Shown piece after piece: positions 5,018 to 11,403 of a stretch of DNA of 11,403 nt. The notes beneath the pieces are model-generated. The model was not told the DNA's origin. It searched no databases and saw nothing but the letters and a program-made list of their open reading frames with translations. Every line of letters starts with the position of its first letter. Within the stretch, counting starts at the first letter, position 1. The stretch comes from Marinobacter sp. (GTDB lineage Bacteria > Pseudomonadota > Gammaproteobacteria > Pseudomonadales > Oleiphilaceae): positions 1 through 11,403 of the forward strand of contig JAEPMM010000071.1 of assembly GCA_017643965.1 (NCBI GenBank), given 5' to 3'. Both the position numbers and the translations under genes were made by a program.

Positions 5018-7162
5018 ATGTCGTCTGAAAAACGCGTCCGTGCACTCCGTGTTTCTTCGTTTACCGCGTCCGCCTGGCTCACGTCCGGCCTGTTGTTGAC
5101 ACCGCTTCTGGCTCCCGCTGCCCAGGCCGAAACCGCCACGCTGGGTGCCATCGAAGTGACCGGCGAACGCCTGGAAGATCCCCGGGCACCGGTCGACGGC
5201 TACCGCGCAAAAACGGCGCTGAGCGCCACCAAACCCAGCACGCCGATTGCGGAAACCCCGCAGGCCATTTCGGTCGTTACCCGTCAACAGATGGAAGACC
5301 AGGGCGTCACCAGTGTGCAGGAAGCCCTGCGCTATTCCGCCGGTGTCGGCGCTGAGCAATTCGGCCTGGACAGCCGGGGCGACTGGCAGTCCATCCGCGG
5401 CGGGGATCCGGTGATCTTCCTCGATGGCATGAAGAAGGGCTTCGGGTTCTATAACCGCCCGCGCACCGAGCCTTACACTCTGGAACGCATTGAAATCGTG
5501 CGCGGGCCTTCCTCGGTCATGTTCGGACAGGGCAACGTCGGCGGCATCATTAACCTGGCCTCCAAGCGCCCGCTCGCGCAGCAACAGACCGAACTGAATC
5601 TGCAGGTCGGCAACAACGGCCGCAAACAGGCCGCCATCGACACCACCGGCCCGCTCAATGCCGACGGCACCCTGCTCTATCGCCTGGTGGCACTGGGCCG
5701 GGACAGCGACACCCAGGTCAAACAGGTGGAAGACAACCGCGTGGTCTTTGCCCCGTCCATTACCTGGCGCCCGAGTAACCGCACAGACTGGACGCTGATG
5801 GCGTTGCACCAGGAGGACCGCGGTGGTTCCACCACCCAGTTCCTGCCCCACGCCGGAACCGTCAAACCGGCGCCCAACGGCCTGCCGGACATTCCCATCG
5901 ACGTCTTCATGAGTGAGCCGGATTTTGACCGCTACGACACCGAGGAGGATGCAGTCACGTCCCTGTTCAGTCACCGCTTCAACGACACCTGGACCGTTCG
6001 CCAGAACCTGCGCTACTCGGAAAGCGAAGTGACCTACCAGTCGATCTACCCGTCTTTCCCGCCCACTCTGCAGGACAACGGCGATATCTCGCGGGTGGCC
6101 TACGCCAATGAGCCCGACCTGAAATCACTGACGGTGGACAACCAGGTGGAGGCGGTCTTCGGTCCCGACAACTTCACCCACACCGTCATTGCCGGGCTGG
6201 ATTACCAGCGGGCCGAGAGCGACGGTCGCACGGCGTTTCTGTCTGACATCGGTGATTTGAACCTGTACAACCCGGTGTACGGTAATTACACGCGCATCAC
6301 CGATGCCGATTACAGCGACATTCCCGAGAACACCGTGCGTCAGACCGGCGTGTACCTGCAGGATCAGGTGACCATCAACGAGCGCTGGATTGCCGTGCTG
6401 GGACTGCGCTACGACAACGCCCGCAACAAGACCGAAGGCGGGGAAAGCTTTGAGGACAACGAAGTCACCACCCGCGCCGGGTTGATGTACAAGACCGATT
6501 TCGGGCTGTCGCCTTACCTCAGTTATTCCGAATCGTTCGAGCCCATCAACGCGCTTAACGCCCTTAACCAGCCCTTCAAGCCGCTGGAAGGTGAACAGAT
6601 CGAACTGGGCGCCAAGTATCAGCCGGCGGGATCCGCCAGCTTCTTCACTGCAACCGTTTACGACCTGCAGGAGAAGAACCGCCGCGCGCCTGACCCGGTC
6701 AACCCCAACAACCAGATCCAGAACGGGAAAACCGAGGCCCGAGGTGTGGAACTGGAGGCCTACATGGCGCTCAATCCGGGATGGGATGTCATGGCGAGCT
6801 ACGCCTACACCGACACCGAAGTCAAAGAAGGCAACAATGAAGGCGCGCGCCTGGCCAGTATCCCCGAACACACCGCGTCGGCCTGGAGCCAGCACGACTT
6901 TGCCATTGCCGGCATTCCGGGGTTCCGCGCCGGGGCCGGTGTACGTTATGTCGGTAGCAGCTGGGACGGTGCCGATGAGCTCAAGACCCCCGCGGTAACG
7001 CTGTTTGATGCCATGATTGGCTACGGCCGGGGCAACTGGGATCTGAGCCTGAACGTCAACAACATCGAGAACGAAACCTATTTCTCCACTTGCCTGGCCC
7101 GGGGCGACTGTTTCGTTGGCACCAAGCGCACGGTGATCGGCTCGGTGAACTACAAATTCTGA
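5018..7162 (+). CDS. TonB-dependent siderophore receptor, FhuA-type
   Basis: This 714-residue outer-membrane receptor would import a ferric siderophore using TonB energy. A Sec signal peptide covers residues 1-37 with cleavage at AQA-E. A TonB-box-like LGAIEVTGE follows at 42-50. The plug domain includes ETPQAISVVTRQQ (79-91), a typical start of the siderophore-receptor plug, and ERIEIVRGPSSVMFGQG (from 156) with GGIINL. The rest is beta-barrel, with SYSESFEP, GVELE and a final YKF whose terminal Phe is the outer-membrane insertion signal. A Cys pair in the last loop (C692, C698) resembles the FhuA C-terminal disulfide. There is no N-terminal signalling extension of the FecA/FpvA kind. The start has an AAAGG site 10 bases upstream. 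Position next to fhuCDBF and a strong Fur box point to the same siderophore, probably a hydroxamate. The substrate is inferred, so I give no gene symbol. Confidence 0.95.
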   Translation: MSSEKRVRALRVSSFTASAWLTSGLLLTPLLAPAAQAETATLGAIEVTGERLEDPRAPVDGYRAKTALSATKPSTPIAETPQAISVVTRQQMEDQGVTSVQEALRYSAGVGAEQFGLDSRGDWQSIRGGDPVIFLDGMKKGFGFYNRPRTEPYTLERIEIVRGPSSVMFGQGNVGGIINLASKRPLAQQQTELNLQVGNNGRKQAAIDTTGPLNADGTLLYRLVALGRDSDTQVKQVEDNRVVFAPSITWRPSNRTDWTLMALHQEDRGGSTTQFLPHAGTVKPAPNGLPDIPIDVFMSEPDFDRYDTEEDAVTSLFSHRFNDTWTVRQNLRYSESEVTYQSIYPSFPPTLQDNGDISRVAYANEPDLKSLTVDNQVEAVFGPDNFTHTVIAGLDYQRAESDGRTAFLSDIGDLNLYNPVYGNYTRITDADYSDIPENTVRQTGVYLQDQVTINERWIAVLGLRYDNARNKTEGGESFEDNEVTTRAGLMYKTDFGLSPYLSYSESFEPINALNALNQPFKPLEGEQIELGAKYQPAGSASFFTATVYDLQEKNRRAPDPVNPNNQIQNGKTEARGVELEAYMALNPGWDVMASYAYTDTEVKEGNNEGARLASIPEHTASAWSQHDFAIAGIPGFRAGAGVRYVGSSWDGADELKTPAVTLFDAMIGYGRGNWDLSLNVNNIENETYFSTCLARGDCFVGTKRTVIGSVNYKF

Positions 7163-7171
7163 TACCTTCAG

Positions 7172-7243
7172 CGTCTCCCTTCGTATCCGATGCTAGACTG
7201 CATTCATACTGGATGTTCCGGCAGACACGAACGAAGGGAGACG
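7172..7243. repeat. Perfect 13-bp inverted repeat enclosing the leader of the sugar dehydrogenase gene
   Basis: CGTCTCCCTTCGT (7172-7184) and ACGAAGGGAGACG (7231-7243) are exact reverse complements 46 bases apart. The right arm contains the GGGAG ribosome binding site (7236-7240) of the gene starting at 7249. In a transcript covering both arms the site would be paired. No T-run follows, so it is not a normal terminator. Confidence 0.75.
7191..7199 (+). promoter_or_regulatory. Possible extended -10 promoter for the sugar dehydrogenase gene
   Basis: TGCTAGACT contains an extended TG motif and TAGACT (7194-7199, 4 of 6 to TATAAT). No convincing -35 lies 16-18 bases upstream. A start near 7206 would fall inside the loop of the inverted repeat, so the resulting mRNA would lack the left arm. 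Confidence 0.3.
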
Positions 7244-7248
7244 GACAC

Positions 7249-8376
7249 ATGTACCTCGCCGCTCGAATCGCAACCGCACTGACCCTCACCGGCATGGCCG
7301 CCGTCAGCTACGGTGCCGCGCAAACCTTCACCTCCGACAAAGCCACGTTCCAGCTGGAAACCATCGCGGAGGGCCTTGCCCACCCGTGGGCACTGGCCTT
7401 TCTGCCGGACGGCTCGCAACTGGTTACCGAGCGTAACGGTCAACTGCGACGCATCCGCGACGGAAAACTCCAGAAATCCCCCATCGAGGGCCTGCCCGAT
7501 CTGGTGGTATCCGGCCAGGGTGGGCTGCTGGACGTCATCCTGCACCCGGATTTCGAGAACAACCAAACCCTGCTTCTCAGCTACGCCCACAACGTCAGCC
7601 GTGAGGGCATGACCACCCGCGTTGCCCGGGCGAACCTGCAGGGGGACCGGCTTGAGGATGTGGAGGTGATTTTCGAAGCCATGCCACGGGGTGACACCAG
7701 CCGGCACTTCGCCGGCCGCATGGAGTTTGATGCCGAGGGCTACCTTTATGTGGCCGTGGGCGACCGCGGCGAGATGGACCGGGCCCAGCGAACCGACGAC
7801 GACGCCGGTGGGGTCCACCGCATTACCATTGAGGGCGACCCCGCCCCCGGCAACCCGTTCCTCGACGATTCGACGGTAAACGACTCCTTCTTCACCTATG
7901 GCAACCGCAACATCCAGGGTATGACCATTCATCCGGAGACCGGCGAGATCTGGAGCAACGAACACGGCCCCAGAGGCGGCGACGAGATCAACATCATCCG
8001 CGCCGGCAACAACTATGGCTGGCCGGAGGTGACCTATGGCATCGACTACTCTGGCGCTACTATCTCCAACAAGACCACCATGGAAGGCGTTACCGATCCC
8101 CTGCACTACTGGGATCCGTCCATCGCGCCCTCCGGCATGGCGTTCTACACCGGGGACGAGTTTGCCCAGTGGCAGGGTGATCTGTTCGTGGGCGCGCTGA
8201 AAATGCGCAAACTGGTGCGTCTGCGCATTGAAGACGAAAAAGTAACGGAAGAGGAAGATCTGCTGACCGACCTGGGTGAGCGCATCCGCGACGTACGAAT
8301 GGGGCCGGACGGCGCACTGTGGCTGCTGACCGACTCATCGGACGGCAAGGTCTATCGCATCAGACCCGCGAAATAG
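7249..8376 (+). CDS. PQQ-dependent aldose sugar dehydrogenase (YliI/Asd type), exported
   Basis: This 375-residue six-bladed propeller enzyme would oxidise aldoses to lactones in the periplasm using pyrroloquinoline quinone (GSDH family). The start at 7249 gives a signal peptide (MYLAARIATALTLTGMAAV, cleavage near SYGA at about 23). The frame is open further upstream, but only through the receptor's end. By eye every PQQ-site residue known from soluble glucose dehydrogenase has a counterpart: Q90 (GQGGLLD), catalytic H153 (SRHFAGR), R220 and N221 (GNRNIQG), K318 (ALKMRK) and R345/R347 (RIRDV). EHGPRGGDE (238-246) and NNYGWP are also family hallmarks. The usual GKxLRI motif reads GGVHRI here. 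No PQQ synthesis genes are in view. It follows the receptor by 86 bases, with GGGAG as ribosome binding site held within an inverted repeat. Precise sugar preference cannot be read. Confidence 0.9.
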   Translation: MYLAARIATALTLTGMAAVSYGAAQTFTSDKATFQLETIAEGLAHPWALAFLPDGSQLVTERNGQLRRIRDGKLQKSPIEGLPDLVVSGQGGLLDVILHPDFENNQTLLLSYAHNVSREGMTTRVARANLQGDRLEDVEVIFEAMPRGDTSRHFAGRMEFDAEGYLYVAVGDRGEMDRAQRTDDDAGGVHRITIEGDPAPGNPFLDDSTVNDSFFTYGNRNIQGMTIHPETGEIWSNEHGPRGGDEINIIRAGNNYGWPEVTYGIDYSGATISNKTTMEGVTDPLHYWDPSIAPSGMAFYTGDEFAQWQGDLFVGALKMRKLVRLRIEDEKVTEEEDLLTDLGERIRDVRMGPDGALWLLTDSSDGKVYRIRPAK

Positions 8377-8404
8377 CACCTGCAGGACGCTTCACCGCCG
8401 GGTA

Positions 8405-8818
8405 TCAGTTGGGGTCGTTGGTTCTTGAGGTTTTCTCGAACTGGGGAATGTCATCGGTGATCTCGAACCAGTCCGATTTGGAACCCACGTAGACGTGCTG
8501 GGCGGGTGACTTGCCCAGCGGTTCGTTGATCACACCGACACGCAGGCGCAGGACACCCGGGATGGCGTCAAGGCGGCTGTAAAGATGACTGCCACAGCGA
8601 CTGCAGAACGCGCGATACTTGCCGGGGCGGGACTCGTATTCCTGCACCCGGTCCTCACCGCTGAGAAACCGGAAGCGAATTTTCTGGACCGGTGCGCTGG
8701 CAGAAAACGCGCTGCCGTGGGCGCGGCGACACTGGCTGCAATGACACAGGGCAATGGGCCCCAACGGGCCTTCGTATTCAAAGGTGATGTCGCCACAGAG
8801 ACACTGGCCGGTCAGCAT
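8405..8818 (-). CDS. GFA/CENP-V domain zinc protein
   Basis: This 137-residue cytoplasmic protein belongs to the GFA family, named after glutathione-dependent formaldehyde-activating enzyme. Most small members have no proven reaction. The metal ligands are complete: C6-x-C8, C25-x-C27-x2-C30 (CHCSQC) and C72-x2-C75 (FCSRCGS). These bind a structural zinc and a second, more labile one. The ribosome binding site is GAAGGGG on the minus strand (8825-8831), 6 bases before the ATG. The gene converges on the sugar dehydrogenase with only 28 bases between stops and no clear terminator. It is divergent from dkgB, sharing a 132-base upstream gap (8819-8950). That gap holds only weak promoter-like matches and a 5-bp hairpin (8840-8854). 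Its glutathione link and the GST-like gene nearby suggest a detoxification role, but that is only an inference. Confidence 0.88.
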   Translation of the reverse strand: MLTGQCLCGDITFEYEGPLGPIALCHCSQCRRAHGSAFSASAPVQKIRFRFLSGEDRVQEYESRPGKYRAFCSRCGSHLYSRLDAIPGVLRLRVGVINEPLGKSPAQHVYVGSKSDWFEITDDIPQFEKTSRTNDPN

Positions 8819-8950
8819 GATGTACCCCTTCGGTTCGCACCGCCGTGATGGCGGGTCCGGTTAAACGGTCGCCATGATACCTGCGGCCCACTTGAAGAAC
8901 CAGCACGCGGACACCACATTACAACCACAGATTTCGCAAAGGAGGACATC

Positions 8951-9760
8951 ATGTCATTCAGTGCACTCCCGAAAATCGGCATGGGCACCTTTCGCCTGAA
9001 AGGCAACGACGCCAGAGACGCCGTAAAAAGTGCCTTGTCCCTCGGTTACCGCCACATCGATACCGCCCAGATGTACGAGAACGAAGCGGAGGTGGGTGAC
9101 GGCATTGTGTCCAGCGGCATTCCCCGCCGCGAAGTCTTCCTGACCACCAAGATCTGGCACAACAAACTGCACGCCAGCGATCTGATCAACAGCCTCCATG
9201 ACAGCCTGGCAAGGCTGAAAACCGATCATGTGGACCTTGCCCTGATCCACTGGCCGTCGCCGGACGATCAGGTGCCCATGGCCGAATACCTTGGCGCGCT
9301 ACGAGATGCCCAGCGCGAAGGGCTGGCGGAGCACATCGGCATGTCCAACTTCACCTGCGCACAAATGGATCAGGCCAGGGACATTCTGGGCGACGGCGCC
9401 CTGTTCACCAACCAGGTGGAGGTGCACCCGTTTCTGAGCAACCGCCAAGTGGTGGAACACGCCCGGGACCTGGGCATTCCGGTCACCGGCTACATGCCGC
9501 TGGCAGTGGGCAAGGTGATGGAAGATGAAACCCTGATCCGTATCGGAAGAGACCACAATGCGTCACCGGCACAAATCGCCATCGCCTGGGTTGCTGCCCG
9601 GGGTGTGGTGCCCATTCCCTCCTCAACCCGCTCCAGCCACCAGAAAGCCAACCTGGACGCGCTGAACATCAGTCTGAACGCGGAGGAAATGGCGGCCATT
9701 GATGCTCTGGACCGGGGTGAGCGGATCGCCAATCCGGGCTTTGCACCGCACTGGGACTGA
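8951..9760 (+). CDS. dkgB: DkgB-type aldo/keto reductase (2,5-diketo-D-gluconate / methylglyoxal reductase)
   Basis: This 269-residue NADPH-dependent cytosolic reductase belongs to the AKR superfamily. Its full length matches E. coli DkgB (267 residues) closely by eye. Shared stretches include GMGTFRLKG, YRHIDTAQMYENEAEVG, TTKIW, LIHWPSP, IGMSNFT, VIPSSTR-like PIPSSTR, and the ending GFAPHWD. The catalytic tetrad is complete: D37, Y42, K67, H100. Substrates of this group are 2,5-diketo-gluconate, methylglyoxal and other small aldehydes. The specific one here cannot be read. The start is clear, with AAAGGAGG (8938-8945) five bases before the ATG. It converges on another aldo/keto reductase with 36 bases between stops. 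The two are distant relatives and not recent duplicates. Confidence 0.93.
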   Translation: MSFSALPKIGMGTFRLKGNDARDAVKSALSLGYRHIDTAQMYENEAEVGDGIVSSGIPRREVFLTTKIWHNKLHASDLINSLHDSLARLKTDHVDLALIHWPSPDDQVPMAEYLGALRDAQREGLAEHIGMSNFTCAQMDQARDILGDGALFTNQVEVHPFLSNRQVVEHARDLGIPVTGYMPLAVGKVMEDETLIRIGRDHNASPAQIAIAWVAARGVVPIPSSTRSSHQKANLDALNISLNAEEMAAIDALDRGERIANPGFAPHWD

Positions 9761-9796
9761 GACCGTCAAACTCCGTGCCCGGCCCACTGCCGCCAC

Positions 9797-10732
9797 TTAC
9801 CGCGATGCGATGAACTGCGCCATCCGCTGGCGCTGATCATCGTCCGGCAATTGCCCGGCCATGGCACCGGTGTTCTGTGCCATGTGGCTGACCTTGCTGG
9901 TGGCCTGAATCGCACAGGTGACCGCCGGGTGGGCAATGATGAACTTGAGGAAGAATTCCGCCCAGTTCCGGCAACCGGCGCCTTCGGCCCACGAGGGCAG
10001 AGGCTCACGCCCGAATCGTCGGAACAGCTGACCGCCCCGGAAAGGGCGGTTTACGATCACAGCAATGCCGCGCTCCTGCGCCAGTGGCAGCAACCGCCGC
10101 TCCACTTCCCGGTCCACCAGGTTGTAGGTCAGTTGCACAAAATCCAGCGGCTCGGATTCCATAATCCGGGCCAGTTCGTCGTGCTGGCGACCATGGGACG
10201 TGGTCACCCCCACATATCGAACCTCACCGCTGTCTTTCATCGCTTTCAGGGTGTCCAGATGCCCGCGCCAGCCCACCAGGTTGTGCACCTGCAGCAGGTC
10301 AAAACGCGCAATGCCCCACTTGTCACGGGAGGTGTCCGCCTGCCGCCGCGTTGCCGATTCATCTCCGGTCCAGATCTTGGTCGCGGCGAAGACCCGCTCC
10401 CGCGCCCCCAGCGCCTCCAGCGCATAGCCCATCACCTCGTCGGACGAGCCATACATCGGGGACGAGTCCACAACGGTGCCACCACCGTCAAAAAACGCCC
10501 GCAGAACGGCCACCCGGCCGGCCATGGCGTCCGCGTCTCCGTCGACATCGAAGGTCTGCCAGGTGCCCATACCGATGGCGGGAATGCGCTCACCGGAAGA
10601 GGGAATGGCGCGGGTGATCAGAGGGGTGGAGGTGACCACCGGTGCGCCGACAGCCAACCGGGGGATCTGCAGTGCCAGCGCAGACGCACCGGCACCGCAG
10701 AGAAATTGCCGCCTTGACAGCCCTCTCGACAT
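9797..10732 (-). CDS. Twin-arginine-exported aldo/keto reductase
   Basis: This 311-residue aldo/keto reductase has an N-terminal Tat signal: SRRQFLCGAGASALAL (6-21) with likely cleavage near AVGA-P (27-31). The AKR core follows, with IPAIGMGTW (50-58) and tetrad D89, Y94, K119, H150. C-terminal regions VGVTTSHGRQ and VNRPFRGGQLF are typical of AKR barrels. I chose the start at 10732 because GAGGAGG (plus 10738-10744) lies 5 bases upstream and it puts the twin arginines at residues 7-8. The frame is open to an ATG at 10789, but that would add 19 polar residues and has no such site. Tat export implies it folds with bound NADP(H) in the cytoplasm before export, or that the signal anchors it. Its substrate is unknown. 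The GST-like gene lies 96 bases upstream on the same strand, so they may be cotranscribed. Confidence 0.88.
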   Translation of the reverse strand: MSRGLSRRQFLCGAGASALALQIPRLAVGAPVVTSTPLITRAIPSSGERIPAIGMGTWQTFDVDGDADAMAGRVAVLRAFFDGGGTVVDSSPMYGSSDEVMGYALEALGARERVFAATKIWTGDESATRRQADTSRDKWGIARFDLLQVHNLVGWRGHLDTLKAMKDSGEVRYVGVTTSHGRQHDELARIMESEPLDFVQLTYNLVDREVERRLLPLAQERGIAVIVNRPFRGGQLFRRFGREPLPSWAEGAGCRNWAEFFLKFIIAHPAVTCAIQATSKVSHMAQNTGAMAGQLPDDDQRQRMAQFIASR

Positions 10733-10779
10733 GGCAACCTCCTCAGACTGATCGCCAGGTTTGCACGAAATCAAAGCCC

Positions 10780-10797
10780 GCGGGCGCATCGGCCCGC
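10780..10797 (-). terminator. GC hairpin between the GST-like gene and the Tat aldo/keto reductase
   Basis: A perfect 6-bp stem GCGGGC/GCCCGC with a 6-base loop reads on the minus strand and is followed by GGGCTTTGATTT. The T-rich tail is broken, so it would be at best a partial terminator or attenuator downstream of the GST-like gene. A separate 7-T run on the minus strand (10819-10825) lies just after that gene's stop, with only a weak 4-bp stem before it. Confidence 0.35.
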
Positions 10798-10828
10798 TGT
10801 TCCCGTGACAGGCCTTATAAAAAAAGGT

Positions 10829-11403
10829 TCAGCCCGCGTAGGTGCGGTCAAGATAGTCGAGAATGCGTGACGATTCGAACAGGCTAGCGTTGGTATTCGG
10901 ATCTTCCAGGTACGGGACCTGCACCCGTTGATGCTGCTGAAAGAAGGCATCCCGCTTGCCACCGGGAATTGGTCGGTAAGGGCCGGGCTTGATCCGCTGT
11001 TTGGCGGGACCGATCTCCGTCCAGTGCTCTTTGCCCAGATTGTGCAGCGTGTAAGGTATCTCCAGTTCGCACAGCTTTTCACGCACCAATCGTGAAAAAG
11101 GACTGCCCTCGAAGCTCCACAGGTGCAGCGGCTGCTCCGGCGCCCGCGCGGCACCGGCCCTCAAACCGCGAAGCCCGCTGGTGGCCGAGGCGATCGATCC
11201 AAGAGCGCCCTGATGCGCCCTGGCACTGTAGAAGCGCGGCACCGGCCGGCCGGCGTATTCACGAAACAGGTATTCCACAATGTCGGTCGACTCATACAGA
11301 ACCTTGCCGGTGTTGTTGTCCACCAGCAGGGGGTACTGCTGCTTGCCACCCAACGCCTCGGCCTCCGGGCGGAACCGGCGTCCACCCTTCGGGCAGGGAC
11401 GAA
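10829..11403 (-). CDS. Tandem GST N-terminal (thioredoxin-fold) domain protein, N-terminus missing
   Basis: The frame is open to the right edge, so the 5' end lies outside; 190 residues are visible. The TTG at 11351-11353 is not taken as the start because the same frame continues upstream with RPCPKGGRRFRPEAEALGG. The visible part holds the end of one GST-N domain: RPCPKGG, then Q-Q-Y-P-L-LVDNNTG, then YESTDIVEYLF, the usual proline and glutathione-binding E-S-x-x-I pattern. A linker of about 40 residues follows, and then a second GST-N domain: LHLWSFEGSPFSRLVREKL, VPYLEDPNT, LFESSRILDYLDRTYAG. The second domain has SPFS where thioredoxin-like proteins have CxxC. No all-helical GST C-terminal domain follows. 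This tandem form is known in bacteria and plants as GST N-terminal-domain protein, and I know of no settled reaction. It lies upstream of the Tat aldo/keto reductase on the same strand. Confidence 0.85.
   Translation of the reverse strand, partial: RPCPKGGRRFRPEAEALGGKQQYPLLVDNNTGKVLYESTDIVEYLFREYAGRPVPRFYSARAHQGALGSIASATSGLRGLRAGAARAPEQPLHLWSFEGSPFSRLVREKLCELEIPYTLHNLGKEHWTEIGPAKQRIKPGPYRPIPGGKRDAFFQQHQRVQVPYLEDPNTNASLFESSRILDYLDRTYAG

Noticed and set aside
4958..5974. 338-codon open frame on the minus strand opposite the receptor gene
   Set aside because: It is antisense to the signal peptide and plug of a clear TonB receptor. Its translation is His/Gln/Gly-rich with no recognisable domain, and it would cross the receptor promoter leader.
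5018..7162. Receptor as a FecA/FpvA-type transducer with sigma/anti-sigma control
   Set aside because: The mature protein goes from the signal peptide almost directly to the TonB-box-like segment and plug. No signalling domain, and no sigma or anti-sigma gene, is in the window.
7204..8106. 300-codon open frame on the minus strand opposite the sugar dehydrogenase
   Set aside because: Shadow of the conserved PQQ dehydrogenase, with no ribosome binding site and no motif.
8840..8854. CCGCC-GTGAT-GGCGG hairpin in the GFA-dkgB gap as a regulatory element
   Set aside because: A 5-bp stem is expected by chance in GC-rich DNA and is not linked to a promoter or T-run.
9851..10717. 288-codon open frame on the plus strand opposite the Tat aldo/keto reductase
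   Set aside because: Antisense to a gene with an intact catalytic tetrad. The translation is low-complexity Arg/Gly/Pro-rich.
10733..10789. Upstream ATG (10789) as start of the Tat aldo/keto reductase
   Set aside because: It lacks a good ribosome binding site and would bury the twin-arginine signal 25 residues in. The ATG at 10732 has GAGGAGG five bases upstream.
10814..10819. TATAAG on the minus strand as a -10 box for the Tat aldo/keto reductase
   Set aside because: It has 5 of 6 matches but no -35-like hexamer at 16-18 bases. It lies in the A/T run just after the GST-like stop, and the sequence alone does not decide it.

Overview
The base composition (GC-rich, with strong third-position bias) and the protein types suggest a marine, aerobic gammaproteobacterium of the Marinobacter/Halomonas kind. 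This is inferred from gene style only. No rRNA or other phylogenetic marker lies in the window. There is no sign of phage, insertion sequences, CRISPR or tRNA.

Region 1 (1-7162) is an iron/siderophore module. It opens with the last 44 codons of an ABC-type ATPase, probably a siderophore exporter. A promoter with an overlapping Fur-box-like site (165-193) follows. Next come four same-strand genes whose ends overlap: fhuC (ATPase), fhuD (periplasmic binding protein), fhuB (double-length permease) and fhuF (2Fe-2S ferric-siderophore reductase). A second Fur-box promoter (4919-4947) drives a FhuA-type TonB-dependent outer-membrane receptor. Together these cover the route of a ferric siderophore: through the outer membrane (receptor), capture in the periplasm (FhuD), import (FhuB plus FhuC), and reductive iron release in the cytoplasm (FhuF). 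Between fhuF and the receptor, on the minus strand, is an unannotated-looking 37-codon ORF (4754-4867). It would encode a single-span membrane microprotein. It overlaps the 3' end of fhuF and faces the same Fur site.

Region 2 (7163-8818) holds an exported PQQ-dependent aldose sugar dehydrogenase of the YliI/Asd type. Its ribosome binding site lies inside one arm of a perfect 13-bp inverted repeat. A convergent GFA/CENP-V-type zinc protein follows.

Region 3 (8819-11403) is a set of redox/detoxification genes. It has a DkgB-type cytosolic aldo/keto reductase (plus strand), a convergent aldo/keto reductase with a twin-arginine export signal (minus strand), and the 3' part of a tandem GST-N/thioredoxin-fold protein (minus strand) that runs off the right edge.

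The longest stretches without a gene are about 110-150 bases (138-246, 4868-5017, 8819-8950). Their contents are described in the features. No classical multigene defence or novel enzyme system is visible. The least explained items are the antisense microprotein ORF, the 18-bp palindrome in the receptor leader, and the inverted repeat that hides the dehydrogenase ribosome binding site.
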